64,000 bases of DNA from Apoderus coryli (taxonomy: Eukaryota > Arthropoda > Insecta > Coleoptera > Attelabidae). The stretch lies in contig OU452210.1 of NCBI GenBank assembly GCA_911728435.2, positions 7,068,001 through 7,132,000 on the forward strand, given 5' to 3'. The notes beneath the pieces were generated by a model. That model made no database searches and was not told where the DNA came from. It was given only the letters and a program-made list of their open reading frames with translations. A program made the position numbers and the translations under genes. Positions 11,415 to 23,244 of this stretch are shown here, in pieces (the first letter of the stretch is position 1; each line of letters begins with the position of its first letter).

Positions 11415-14400
11415 TTATTCAGATACGTTAACAGTGATTGTTTTGCCTTTGGCATCATCAAACCGATCCATTGTTTTAATATCCATGATCATTGTAAGGC
11501 CGAAGGTCATAATGAGCAATAGTAGAAATGTTACGAACAGTCCAGACCAGATTGGTACGGTAGTGAAGCCCACACAGTTGTAAGGATCGTCGAATTTTGT
11601 AGTGTTCTTTGCAGCAAATAATGGTTGAACCTTTAAGAAAATAAAATAAATATTTCAAAAGGGCAAGAACATCAGAACAATAACAGAAAGAGAGGTCCGA
11701 TAGGCAGGTAGATTTTGCCAGCTGGGGAATTGGTAGAATTTGCCGTAGCGACCGTTAGAGCGACTAGATTTTCTGACAGTGACGTACCGTGTTTTTTAAT
11801 CTACAAAAATTCATTGGCAAACTTACGAATAAAGGGTAGTGTTTACGAATTGCTTGTTACATACAAGTACCAAGACTTTTAGTTATGTTGGAAATTTGTT
11901 TCACACTACCATGCTTTCACCAGACGGGCCGTTTCGTTGATCCACAACCCATCAGTGATGATCGGCAGGCAGTGTGGCACAAATTTTCAACATTTACGAA
12001 GTGCTTATACTAGCACGAGAGATGCGGTAACAGGGATATACATATTTTACAGGAATTATATGGGGTTGCCAACGTATTGTTCATTTGTGTCGGGTCTTAT
12101 TGAAGTGGATAATTTGTTTAATATCTATTTTTACACTTGTTTTTCATATTTTTAGGAGTAGGTTGTTAAGTTGCTGATGGATATTGTATTGTTGTATATA
12201 ACTATCTGGATGTTAAAAAAATATTTCAGGGAGACTGATGCTCTTGTTTTCTTTTTTTCTTAGTCTTTGTTTGAGAATGACGGACCTCTACCACGCACAA
12301 ACCACTTGTTGGTTTCAGTGGATCAGTACATTTATTTTCAATAATATCACATATTGAGTATCTAATAAGTATTTGTTAATTATTATGCACTACTGTACAA
12401 TTTATATAAGACATACTGGACGACAACTTGACAATATTAGATTTAAGGAACATATTTATACTATAAGCACAATTTATATTTTTTTGTCATGGCACTTATT
12501 AAGAAAATAAAGTTATTATTATTATCTATCCTATGGCGGATAAGTTTAAAAGTTTAGAGAATTTACCTGGAATCGTGGCAAATAAATAGAGACTGTGTCG
12601 TTCTTGAATGTTTGATCTCCACAAGCATAAGAGAATGAGTAAGGTGCAAAAACAGTACTTGTTGCAATAGTTACAGTGTCACTACCTCCAGATAATGTTA
12701 CACTGTTCATTTGCCAATAACCTGTTGATGTATTTGAGAATGAAAATCTGAAACATACCAGAAATACATATTAGAATTCAAGAGGTGACTTTTCGTAATA
12801 CATTGAATCATTTATCTTAAACTAATTATATTTACAGCAATATTTTGACCAAGGTATATTATCAGAAATATTGCCAATATTTATGAATTTCAAAATAATG
12901 TCTTCAACATAAACAACAGATAATCAATTATGCAATATAATTCTTTTATTGTCGAAAAATAATCCATGACGGGGAGTGAAAGTGTAATGGAATTCTTTTA
13001 TTGTCTCAATTTTTCATATATACATAGTATAGACAATTGTCATAACTTAACTAAATAGTAAACACACAAACAAATAAACACTAACATAAAAAACAATCAC
13101 AGTTACCTATACTTACAAAAATATAAATTAAAAAGATATACAATTTTTAATTTACAGTCAATTAAATTGTGTGACAAACAAAATCAAGAAACACTTAATT
13201 GCCAGACAACACGTGGTTCTTAAATTCCTCAACCGTAGAAAAAACCCCCGAGAATAGCAACTTCTTAATTGCTTTTTTGAATTTATTCAAACTATTAATT
13301 CATTTAATGTGGCTAGGCAAAATATTATACAGCGAGCCACCCACATAAATCGGAGATCTTTTCTATAGTTCTAGAGTATGCCTTCTGTGCAAGATATTAT
13401 TTCCTCTTATGGTATTATAATTGTGCTAATCACTATTTCTCGGCAATCCTGCTTTAACTCTAAATAGGGACAATAAACTTCTATAAATAAATAGTGATGT
13501 AACTTTTAAGAGTTTTTTGGTTTTAGAAACCTCCTACAAGAATGGCGATATGGAATGTCAAAAATTAATAGGACAATTCTTTTTTGGGCAACGAAAACCC
13601 TATTAATATCTTGAGATTGTCCCCAAATGTTTCGTGCAACAATCTGCTCCAGTCATCAGAGAATATAATGTGGTTATCCTGTGAGGAATGGAGCAGATTG
13701 GTGCACAAAACGTTACGCGTAACAATTCGACGTTGCATCTGAGCAACTTTTTAATTAAACCGTAAGCTGATTGTAATTGAATATATTTCGATATTCCTGA
13801 TCAGAAGCAGTGTTTTTATTACAAGCAGAAATAAAAACCTAGTTTTAGAAAATAATAACGTAATTGTTGGTAGTTTTGTGCCAGTTACAAAATATTACAG
13901 AAATTCTTGTATAGTATTCATATGACATAAAAATAGCTCGATATAAGAAACTTTGAAATTCCAATAGTACTGAAAATGCCTTTATGCAATTTTCTAAAAG
14001 CTGGTTTTTAATTGGACCTTTTCATTCTAACCCAAAATCGTTCATACTTTCACATTAAACACGTTTCTGTCAAACCAGAAAAATCTTACTAGAATCTACT
14101 TCTACTGGAAGTTCAAAATATAAATTTGGAAAATCCTCCGATACAAGAAATAAAGAGCAATTATATTTCAGAAATCTCCTTTACGAATTAATAATTAATT
14201 TTTAATTCAAAGTTTAAACCGGAGGATTGTAGAATACTTACTCAACTGTAACAGCTCCTGTTCCAGCGGTGCCTTTACCAGTTAATGTAATAACAGAGTC
14301 TGATTCTCTTAGAGCCGAAAAAGTGAGAGAAAAATTTGAAGAAGTACCCCCACTGGTGTAAATAGCATTACCAGACATATACATGTAAACGGTATTACTT

Positions 14401-17400
14401 TCATTGAAATATTTGTTAACATTATCAGCCTCTAAGTCTGTACTGGCTGCTTGTAATAATGATCTTGTTTTCCTGGATTCGATAACTTCCTCCGAACCTA
14501 CCTAAATAAATTTGGGAAATTTAATATTAGCATTCCTTTTGGCTCTATTCATCTGTCAGCAAATTTCAGAGGAGTCAGATTAGTCGACTCTACAGTATGG
14601 TACATTTTTAAAACAAAAGCCGAAACAAGTCAGTTTAGATTTATGTTTAGCAATTTTCTAGCCTCCGTATTTGATTCGAAATCTGCCGCATTTTATGTTT
14701 ATTTCACATTGCAACCCCTATTTTTTTAGGGCACTTTTGAGTTGCTGCTGTCGTCTTGAGTACAATGGTGTGCCACATATGTCGCGTAACATAAGAAAAC
14801 ATAAATCGAAACTGACGTGTGTCGGCCTTTCTTTTAAAAATGTACCATTTTCTGTTCTGTTACTTTGCGGACACCCTGCTATTAAATTTAAATAATAACA
14901 TACTTACCCAAGATGTGTGATGCGCAGTGTAGATGGCTAATACATTTTTGTGTTTCTGAGCAATTTCATTGTAAAGAATTACAATTTCGGAATCTAAAAA
15001 ACAAATTTCAGCAATTTACTATTTTTACAATAAAGCCTTTTATTATTATTATTATTAATTAAAATATACATACTTTAAGCAGATACTATGAAGTAAATAG
15101 GAATTTTATTAAAACAATACTACTTCGTAAGAAAACTCCATCTCAAAATCATATAGAAAATAATTTAAATATTATTTATGGTCCAGAAAAATTAGAAGTA
15201 GCTCTTGGGGTAAAATCAGACTACGAGAAATATATTACATTTGAATTAATTAAACATTTTCTCAACTCTATACCTATTGCTAAAACCAAAAGTTTGAAGC
15301 GCTCTATAATAGAACTTGGGTATTATATTTTATTGATCATACAAAAAATGCCTTATATTAGTTTCTTGTACAATCAGTTACAGATGATTCCTTGTTGGCA
15401 ATAAAATGTATTTTCGAATATAATCGTTAGGACAAAAATTAACCGTAATTAAAAGGATGTAATGGTTGCACAAACATGCATTATATATTCGATATCAAAA
15501 ATTAATAAATGCCTAATCTAATTTTTTTAAAAAGGCCAATTATTATTATTATTTGAAAACGGTATATTTTGTGTAAGTTTTTTTTAAAGTTCTATTATCA
15601 AAAGTCTTAGGGCTAGTTTACTATTAATTTTTGAAAGTGAGAAAATATCCCAAGTAGGTACTGTTTGAATTAAAAAATAATAATAATAGTTATTAATTAG
15701 ATTATCGTAATTGCTGACAAGTTTCTGTAACTTAGCGAATTAAGATTTACCTAACTGTATTTTGTTATACACCTGAATAGATATTATTATTAAATATATA
15801 AATATATTATTATTTTAGGTGTAGCACTCTCTTGGTTCTCATTATTAAGAAAAACCTAACTGGTGAAATTTTAAACGCTATTTTCTCGAGAATTATGGGG
15901 GCATTCTAATTTTTAGTAGTAGTAGTAGTAGTTAGTTTGTTACGATAGTTTATTGGAAATAATGAAAATAATACAATTAGAATAATAATTATTATTAAAA
16001 TTCTGTTACGTTACGCAGGTCATATATTTTGGATTATATTATAACTTGTCGGGAAAATTTTGGGGTGACACAACCGATTTTTTTTAATATTGATGTATAA
16101 AGTGTATCATTCGGATACATCTATCTATCTAAAAGAATTATTACAACGTAGGGCTGCTCTACGTTCACGATTCCACAGGATGGAACTTCGAAGTTTGACG
16201 GCTGTTTCTCTTATGTGGCGCCTCAACTTCTGAATAAGGTAATTGGTTGTACTTCCCTTTGCCACGATTTAAAACTCAATTATGATCGAGTTTAGCACAG
16301 TACGTTTTTGTTTTATTTTGTATAAATTACTATCTTCTGTTTCTTTAGTTTAGTAGTGGATAGAGTGGAAGAATGGCTTAAAGCCAAATCTCTTTCCTTT
16401 TGTGTAATATTTAATGTATGTAAGGTATTATTATTTGTTCAATATTATCACACAATAAATCGTTTATTTAATTATTTAAGGACTCTTAAAAGTCTAAACC
16501 GAAGACGACTAATTTCTGTTGTTGATAGTATGCTGCAGGTGCGATACCGGCCTTATTCTAACATCCACGATTTATAATTAATCATAGGGTAAAGGGTACA
16601 AAAAAGTAACCCTCTAGAATCCATTCAGAAATAGTCAAAACCAGTTTTGTAGAACCCACAGTGCTCAATAATTCTAATTTCAGATAGGGTCAAATCTGGA
16701 GACCTAGGAAACGAATGGCAGGGCCCACCTCTCCCTATCCATTTAGTCCTAATTTGTAATTAAATAATTCCTCATAGGTCTGGAAAAATGAGCAGGTACC
16801 CTGTCCGATTTCATGGAATAAATTTAGAGCGTACCCTTATATGAAAAACGCACATATTCTATTCCAATGATTTTTTTTTACGGAAAACGCTAATATAAAA
16901 GTTAGTGAATCACAGCATTACCAATTAATTACAATATAATGTTTATCTGATCCAGAGCAGCGCTTTGTGTTGAATGATATTCTATTGACCGACTATTTAA
17001 AACATTTCCAGTACATCGCTGTGCTATAGGATTTTTAGGTTATGCCTGATAATTTTAATGTCGTTTTAAATTAATTCACATATTTTACGTCTGAAATATT
17101 GTATCATTGTTCACAACCTGCTATGTTAAACATAATAGAATCATACACAGCAAGAAGCAAGTTCAAATATTATAAGCCTCAAGGCAGACAGTAGCAGTCC
17201 TGTTTGTCTATGGTTCGTGGAACTAAATAGGTAGGTAATTACAATTTCTTAATTTTCTTTAGTGAAAAACAGTGCCGACAATTTCAAATCTATCCTAAAT
17301 TTACCTATTTGGGTGATACCTAGCAAAATGAGTCTCCAGAAGGATAAAATAAGATTTTTTAGATACACCAAAAGCGATTAGTAGTTAAAAGGTAGAGTTC

Positions 17401-18139
17401 AGAATTTATTAAGTCCAAAAACCATCTACTTAGTTGTTAAAGATATTATTGTAACACACTTACTTTACTTCACACCAAAATTTAATACCTAAAGCAAAAG
17501 ACTTACCGTGACGTTTTAATAATTCAACCCTTTCTTCGTCATCTTGAGCATCATTCAAGTCGATAATTAATACTTGCGATTTACTAGGAACTTCAACATT
17601 TTGGCGTAACTTATGAATAGATATTTCTGTAACTTCTTTATTCAAATTTCTTAAGGTTTTGATGGGGTTTTGGACAGATGATAAATATGTAGTCTTATAC
17701 TCTTTCTTTAATTTTGATAAATATGGAAATGCTAGGTGGCCAGAAATATCTCTAGATGTAAAATCTTCCGGACTTAGCTAAAAAATTAATTAGGTATCAG
17801 TTATAGGAATGATACGGTTTATAAACTGACTTACTGTATGTTCTGCAAACACTACTACAAATGTATCTTCTTTGAGATCACCTAATACATCATCTTTAAA
17901 TGAGTCTTCGTTTATTCTATGTAATGCTGGTATACGTTCATTAGAACTGTAATAAACGTTATTGTTAAATCAAATCCCTTGTAATAATAAAGGCAACAAA
18001 CTTGAGACATATTCCAAGTGGTAGCTACTTACTTTTCTGTGCCCCACATATAAACAGGAATATATTCTGCACATTTTGCTAATTGAATAAAAAATAATAA
18101 ATTTACGGCTAGTAATACACTATTTCTTAAAGAAATCAT
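11415..18139 (-). CDS. VhaAC45: V-type proton ATPase subunit S1 (Ac45)
   Basis: Complete seven-exon gene, coding exons 18033-18139, 17835-17946, 17507-17777, 14908-14993, 14242-14501, 12567-12747 and 11415-11630; all introns are GT-AG and the phases join to 410 codons. The protein is the accessory subunit that helps assemble, traffic and regulate the proton pump of acidic organelles. Visible: Met at 18139 followed by a signal peptide (about residues 1-24, before AEYIPVYMWG), a luminal domain with several N-x-S/T sites, a possible furin-type RKTR site (about residues 202-205), a single membrane helix (about 364-388) and the highly conserved C-terminal tail MDRFDDAKGKTITVNVSE. The length fits insect orthologues. 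Intron 3 (2.5 kb) and introns 5 and 6 hold transposon relics. No frameshift or stop interrupts it, so it should be functional. Confidence 0.96.
11889..11989. mobile_element. Short MITE, copy 2 (inside VhaAC45 intron 6)
   Basis: Inverted relative to 109-203. It begins TGGAAATTTGTTTCACACTA and ends with GCAGTGTGGCACAAATTTTCA, again an imperfect inverted pair of about 20 bases. It lies in the intron between exons 6 and 7. Confidence 0.55.
12380..12500 (+). pseudogene. Penelope-like GIY-YIG endonuclease fragment
   Basis: A short open stretch, antisense in VhaAC45 intron 6, reads YIRHTGRQL followed by RFKEH. This matches the GIY-YIG endonuclease core of Penelope-like retroelements (Y-[IV]-G-x-T-G-R-x-[LF] ... 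R-[FY]-x-E-H), with the usual Gly replaced by Arg. A preceding Cys fits the family. Only about 30 residues are visible and the reverse transcriptase part is absent. It is the only protein-level trace of a Penelope element that I found here. Confidence 0.45.
12940..13690 (-). pseudogene. LINE (Jockey/CR1-type) reverse transcriptase tail
   Basis: 3' end of a non-LTR retrotransposon inside VhaAC45 intron 5, antisense to plus. Visible on the minus strand: an AQKRIVLLIFDIPYRHSC segment (about 13530-13590) and the C-terminal YVGGSLYNILPSHIK ... FKKAIKKLLFSG block (about 13220-13350), both typical of the region after the RT thumb. The copy is broken by stops. Its 3' end carries two GACAATAAAAGAATT words (about 12942-12956 and 12997-13011), which look like a poly(A)-signal-bearing tail. 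Confidence 0.65.
15064..15405 (+). other. Unassigned open frame without ATG, in intron 3
   Basis: About 113 codons open on the plus strand, antisense to VhaAC45 and within its third intron. There is no Met near the start, so it would be an exon or a relic rather than a complete gene. The translation has balanced composition, with segments such as NNLNIIYGPEKLEVALG and SDYEKYITFELIKHFLNS, and looks protein-like for such AT-rich DNA. I do not recognise the family. No splice partners were identified. It may be a piece of a transposon ORF. Confidence 0.3.
16130..16310 (+). pseudogene. LINE C-terminal fragment
   Basis: On the plus strand one frame reads DGCFSYVAPQLLNKVIG after GCSTFTIPQ, which resembles the SFSYAAPKLWNSLP block near the C-terminus of CR1/Jockey-like LINE polymerases. 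Only about 60 residues remain, ending at a stop near 16292. It lies in VhaAC45 intron 3. Confidence 0.4.
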
Positions 18140-18607
18140 TTTTATTTAACAATCGCTTTTTTAAGAACTTATTCAACCCAACAAATCACGTGAAAACACA
18201 CACTGCTCGGTAATTTATTATGAGACCTATTCACTTGACAGTTGTCAGGTGAACTGGGCGTCAAATATTAAAATGTTCGACCTGAAAGCCCCACCTAACG
18301 TCCAGCAACTGAAATAAAAAAAATCTGGAGACATCTAGTGCTATTCTTCAGAACTTTCCAATATTTTTGCTTGACAGGAATCTACAACTTTATTCTCAAA
18401 TAGCCATGGTACAAAAAACAAGGTATGATATCAAAGCATCCAAAACCGGTCACACTTTGCGCATGACGTCATTAAAATCATTAAATTTAAAATATATACT
18501 TACTAATTATTAATATCATTTATTTTTTTTTGTAATAGGAAATAAAACGTCAAACTCCACGAAATCAATTTAATACACTACACTTAATGTGTTAGGTCGA
18601 TTAAACT

Positions 18608-18649
18608 ACCAAACATGTTTCGAAGCTCACTAGCTTCATCATCAGTGGC
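18608..18649 (-). ncRNA. Hammerhead ribozyme, intact core
   Basis: Self-cleaving RNA motif of the minimal Penelope type. In order on the minus strand: stem I strand GCCA; CTGATGA; one T; stem II GAAGCT with loop AGTG and AGCTTC (6 pairs); GAAAC; loop AT; GTT with predicted cleavage after it; stem I strand TGGT (pairs A-U, C-G, C-G, G-U). Every catalytic core base is present. Stem III is the two pairs A-U and C-G, typical of these elements. Activity is inferred from sequence only. Confidence 0.8.
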
Positions 18650-19040
18650 AAAATTTGTAGAGAAATTACATTACAGTATTACATCATTAGGAGTATTTTA
18701 AGAGTAATGCGTTGAAGTCACCTCGAGGAAAAATATTATTAAATTGTTAATGTAATGAAATTAAATTATAATATTACATTTTGTTGTACTTATTACATTT
18801 AGTTGTTTTTCTTTTTGTTAATCATCTCGACTAGTAATTTTTTTTTTACCACATAAAAAAAAAATTAAATTACTAGTCGAGGTGATTAACAAAAAGAAAA
18901 ACAACAAAATGTAATATAATTTAATTTCATTATCATTAAAAATTTAATAATATTTTTCCTCGAGGTGACTTCAACGCATTACTCTTAAAATACTCCTAAT
19001 GATGTAATACTTTCAAAAATACAATTTCTCTACAAATTTT

Positions 19041-19083
19041 GCCACTGATGATGAAGCTAGTGAGCTTCGAAACATGGTTGATA
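19041..19083 (+). ncRNA. Hammerhead ribozyme, damaged cleavage side
   Basis: Inverted partner of 18608-18649. GCCA, CTGATGA and the 6-pair stem II (GAAGCT/AGCTTC) and GAAAC are unchanged, but the segment after them reads ATGGTTGAT instead of ATGTTTGGT, disturbing stem III, the cleavage triplet and stem I. It is probably inactive or weak. Confidence 0.6.
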
Positions 19084-19209
19084 GTTTAATCCACCTAACA
19101 CATTAAATGTAGTGTATTAAATTGATTTCGTGGAGTTTGACGTTTTATTTCCAATTACAATACATTCACTCCACTTAAGAATGGACTACTTCTTTAAAAT
19201 TTATTTTTT

Positions 19210-22200
19210 TTATTTACCTCAGAGATATCGAGAAGGGAGAATGAGCTTCGACAAATGCAAACTTTTCCGAGGACCGCCATTTTCTAGTCACAAACGTCAA
19301 AAAATCAAATCATTGTTAATGTTGGTATGGTTATGTACTTATGTTTCATGTGAGTGCCTTTCACTGAAACAGTTTGGCTGATATTTCTTAATTGTGTGGA
19401 CTTATTTTGGATATTCGGTTTTTTTATTAGTGTTTTGTTTATTGCGTAATTTAAAGAAAAAAGGATATCTGTTAATTAAGGATAAGTTAGGTGTAGTTAT
19501 GGCCATGCTGTGCTGTTAAAAGCTGTAGGTACCGAATTTAATATCTGCGCAACCATAGGACACATTCCATATTTATTGTAGGAAAGAAATAAAAAAAAGC
19601 CGATCGGATCATACACACAATTTTTGTTTATATTAACACCATTAATATAAAGACAGTTGTTTGATTATTATTATAAATTTTTACAGGATAAGGTATTCTG
19701 GAATTGAGGAGGGTTTCTCTGCCGTGAGGGGAAAAACTCACGAATTCCCGGCTAACTTTCTTATTACTTATAAATGAATTAAGAATATTATATATTTCGT
19801 GTTTTCTTTTATTAAGCCCCTCTAATTTGCCTATGTCGTGTGTATTCTGGGTAAGTAGTATTAAAAATGGCGACAATGTTACACAACACACAACGTAGAT
19901 GGAAGTGGAAAAGAAGATACTTATACTATATTATACTACAATAGCTGAAACAAATACCTATTTTAATACGTTCATTCAATAAATAATTAATGTAGTAAGC
20001 AATGATAAATATCGCATATTTCCAATATTAAATGTCAAATGAAACAACACTACTTTTCTTTACTACTTCTGTCCTGTAAATAATTGCAACAATAATTATT
20101 CCTATCAGTTGTTTTATGCATGGGCCTCGTATCGTAAAAATAAGTTTGACCATACCCTGTAAGGCTACGATAAAAGATGGCGGCCCCCTTGATTAGAAAA
20201 TTTGCGCATGTTCACGCTCATTATCCCCACCCTGCATCATATCTCTGTTTACACTCAACACAGCTGTTCTGTATGTTGCACTTAATTTGGCAAGTGAAAG
20301 TAAGATGGCGCTAGTTAAAGTGTTTCTACAAGAACCGATGATCATTATAAAGACAAATAATGATCATATAAAATACAAAAAAGTAAGTTTTAAATACTTG
20401 CCAAGTTTCACAATGAGCAAATCTGGTCGCAACGTTATTACAAATAAAGGCCGGAAAAGAGATGAAAGAAGTCGTTTTTATCGTATTTCTATTAGAAGAT
20501 AGAAACTGTGACGCCACGATCGCTATTCCACTTTTGGCCGCGATATTCAGGCCAAAGATTAATGTAGACATTAATCTTTGTTCAGGGAAACATGAAGTGT
20601 ATATTGTGTTGCATACATCTCCATCCATTTGGCGGTCGACAATTTAAAACCAAATTCTAGAAAAATGCGAACTTATTTAGGCATCTTCAGGGCTATTCGA
20701 ATTGTTGTGTGGTGAAAGGAAACCCTTTCACCACTGGAAGAATAATGTGACAAAGATAAACAAAGAAACAATTATATTAATAACCTTAACAAATTTTATA
20801 TATGGGCCTTATTTTTCGGGCTGTTTTGAACACGCATAGGGTAAATTTGCTACAATATCGGTGTCGGACAAATGAAAATATGCTGTATTGTATTTGATTT
20901 CATATTGAATACCTAGGTACATGTTACAAATCGCTAACATTCCGTCAAACAAATTAAAAATCAGAAATCCTGCAGCTTATATAGGTAGGTGGTATTAGAG
21001 AGCCTTATTAGATAGCAGAGCGTCAAGGTTTATGCTTAAGTAAACCCATATGAATTGTTGACTCCATTTTATACCTACCAATACTCAGTTGTTTTTACTT
21101 ACCTCATAAATTATCTTGCCTTTCTTAATAAGATATGAAAATGGAATAGGTACAGGTATTTTTATTTGGATACCTACCTATCTCTAAAAACAATTTCAAA
21201 CATAACATCTTTACACGTACAAATATTTGAATTCCTTTATCTTCACCTTACACGACAGTTACAATTGGCCGAATTTATGCATAAACTAATAAATATTGCT
21301 CCCACTCTAACAACGATGCCTAACTTACGGATTTTTTAGTAGTACTATCGATATGATGACCGATTTATAGATAATGAAATAGATTTTTATTTATGTTCAC
21401 GACGACGCGCTGCTTAAGATCTAGATACCTAGTATGGTGGTTCCCACTAATATGAGCATTAATACTGTTTTACCTACTTATTATTTATTATTCACATACA
21501 TAATATGAAACTTCAATAGTTGGCTTAGACATCCGGCAACACTGCAACAAACTACGCGTCTTTTTTAAACGTTTTTATAAGAAATCCAACAGCTAATAAA
21601 AAAACAGAAGTTTCATGAACATGTAGGTACCTAATAAATTTAGTTTTTTAAAACTTAGCGTAGTTTCATCGCGGTCGTCGCGTCGTTAACTGTTTATCTA
21701 TAATACCTAGTGTAACGTTTTTGTGAAGGATATTGAATAAAAAACTCTTAAAGGGTGAATTTTTTAAATGTTTCACATATATTTTCGGTAAGTATTTGTT
21801 ATCTACAGAAAATTTACAATAATTATATCATAATAAGGAATAATACAATAACTATGATACATATAATATTAACTGATCTAGGTACAAATACAACATAAAT
21901 AAAAATAATATTTTACAGTACTACCTAGGTATAAGTAATTTACATATTTATAATATATAAAATATTTAAATAACAACAAATAAAATTATGTATTATGCTA
22001 CCTATATTAAAAAAGGAAGTAATTAACAAGATTTTCAAAGAGGTACCTATGCCGTAATTTAATTACGATATTACCTAGGTACCTATACCTATATTATGTA
22101 ATTAAGTAGTACTCAGACAAAATATAGGTAGGCGATTATAAAAAACATATAGGTATTAAGAGATGCAACAAATATTTACGTAGCTTTTAATTTGATAATA

Positions 22201-23240
22201 CAATTTTATTTTAAACATCTACCTATAACCCACGGCGCAAGCGTAAGAGCGGCAGTGGATTTTGAACTTACGGAAGTAAATATAAAAAAGTTATATATTA
22301 TATTATATTGAATATAAGTAGGCAGTTTTAAATTGAACGTTTTACAATTATTTTTATATGTACAGGGCGGGCCAGACTAGAACACTCTTTCATTTCAAAG
22401 ATTGCTTTATATTGGGTTCGTTCGGGATATCTATTTTGATATTCTAGACGGCCAACTGCTCCCACGTTTTCATCAAATTCTATTGATTTTGATACATTTT
22501 AAAATAATAATTAAATAATGATAATAGCAATAAAAATAAATGGAAATTTAATTTATGTGGAAACATCCCTGTATATGGTCCTATAGTTTTAAAAGTATTT
22601 TCTTAACTTTTGAAAGAGTATAAAACGTTAAGATAATCTTGAAAACGGTAGGACCGTAGCCTGCATATTTACGAGTAAACTTAAAATAAAATTGTATCTG
22701 AATATTTCTACCTATTTAAATGATTTCATTTATACAATGTGTTAAAGCCAGTTGGTAGGTATGTATTATAATATGTATGTTATGTTACACTTCTATTTTA
22801 TTATTGTATATAAACAATTACTTTTTCTAAGTTTTCTTAATACATTAAGTATTTGTTTTTTTTGCCCTAATTAATTTTACTGTGTCTTTTGTAAATTTAG
22901 TATATAAAAAATATCCAGTGGGTTTAACATAAAAATGAATTTGTGGTGTAATTTCAACACTGGCGTACAAGAAAAGCACTAAGCGAGTTGAAAATAATAG
23001 AATCCGTCTTTCTGCCTTATTGTTCGATATTCCTTGGTATTGCGCGTCCCTATTTTGATAAGTTTCAAATGTCTGTAGGTATTACAAGAAAACCAAATTG
23101 ACGAAAGTATTTAGGTAAGAGGAATATTGTATGAATAATATTGTACATGTTGTAAATACGATCCTATACCTTAAACAACATGTCTTGTTTTTTAATAATT
23201 GTATTTTTGATCTAGTTTGTAAAACGGTTTCCTGTTAATT
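19210..23240. other. Intergenic stretch, no gene recognised
   Basis: Contains AT-rich DNA with many TACCTAGGTACCTA-like words (21000-22150). A somewhat GC-richer patch at 20160-20650 has overlapping short frames on both strands (71 and 100 codons); none resembles a known protein and no splice-consistent gene could be built. At about 22360-22580 two ACAGGG/CCCTGTA words about 210 bases apart could be the ends of a small TA-inserting MITE. Confidence 0.35.
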
Positions 23241-23244
23241 TTTA

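Larger units (their letters stand above)
18534..19205. mobile_element. Inverted-dimer foldback with hammerheads at both ends
   Basis: A near-perfect palindrome: the left arm from 18534 is repeated inverted up to about 19158, with its centre near 18840-18850 (ACTAGTAATTTTT / AAATTACTAGTCGAG). Each arm carries a hammerhead ribozyme motif reading outward (18608-18649 minus, 19041-19083 plus) and the tail TTTCGTGGAGTTTGACG. Beyond the right arm the tail continues with ATTCACTCCACTT and GAATGGACTACTTC up to about 19205, and this end is shared with the elements at 34.7 kb and 46.0 kb. The layout suits two partial copies of a Penelope-like element joined head to head. It lies just upstream of VhaAC45. 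Confidence 0.75.

Noticed and set aside
20287..20647. Overlapping 60-100-codon frames on both strands
   Set aside because: No homology recognised, no splice-consistent structure, and they overlap antisense to each other.
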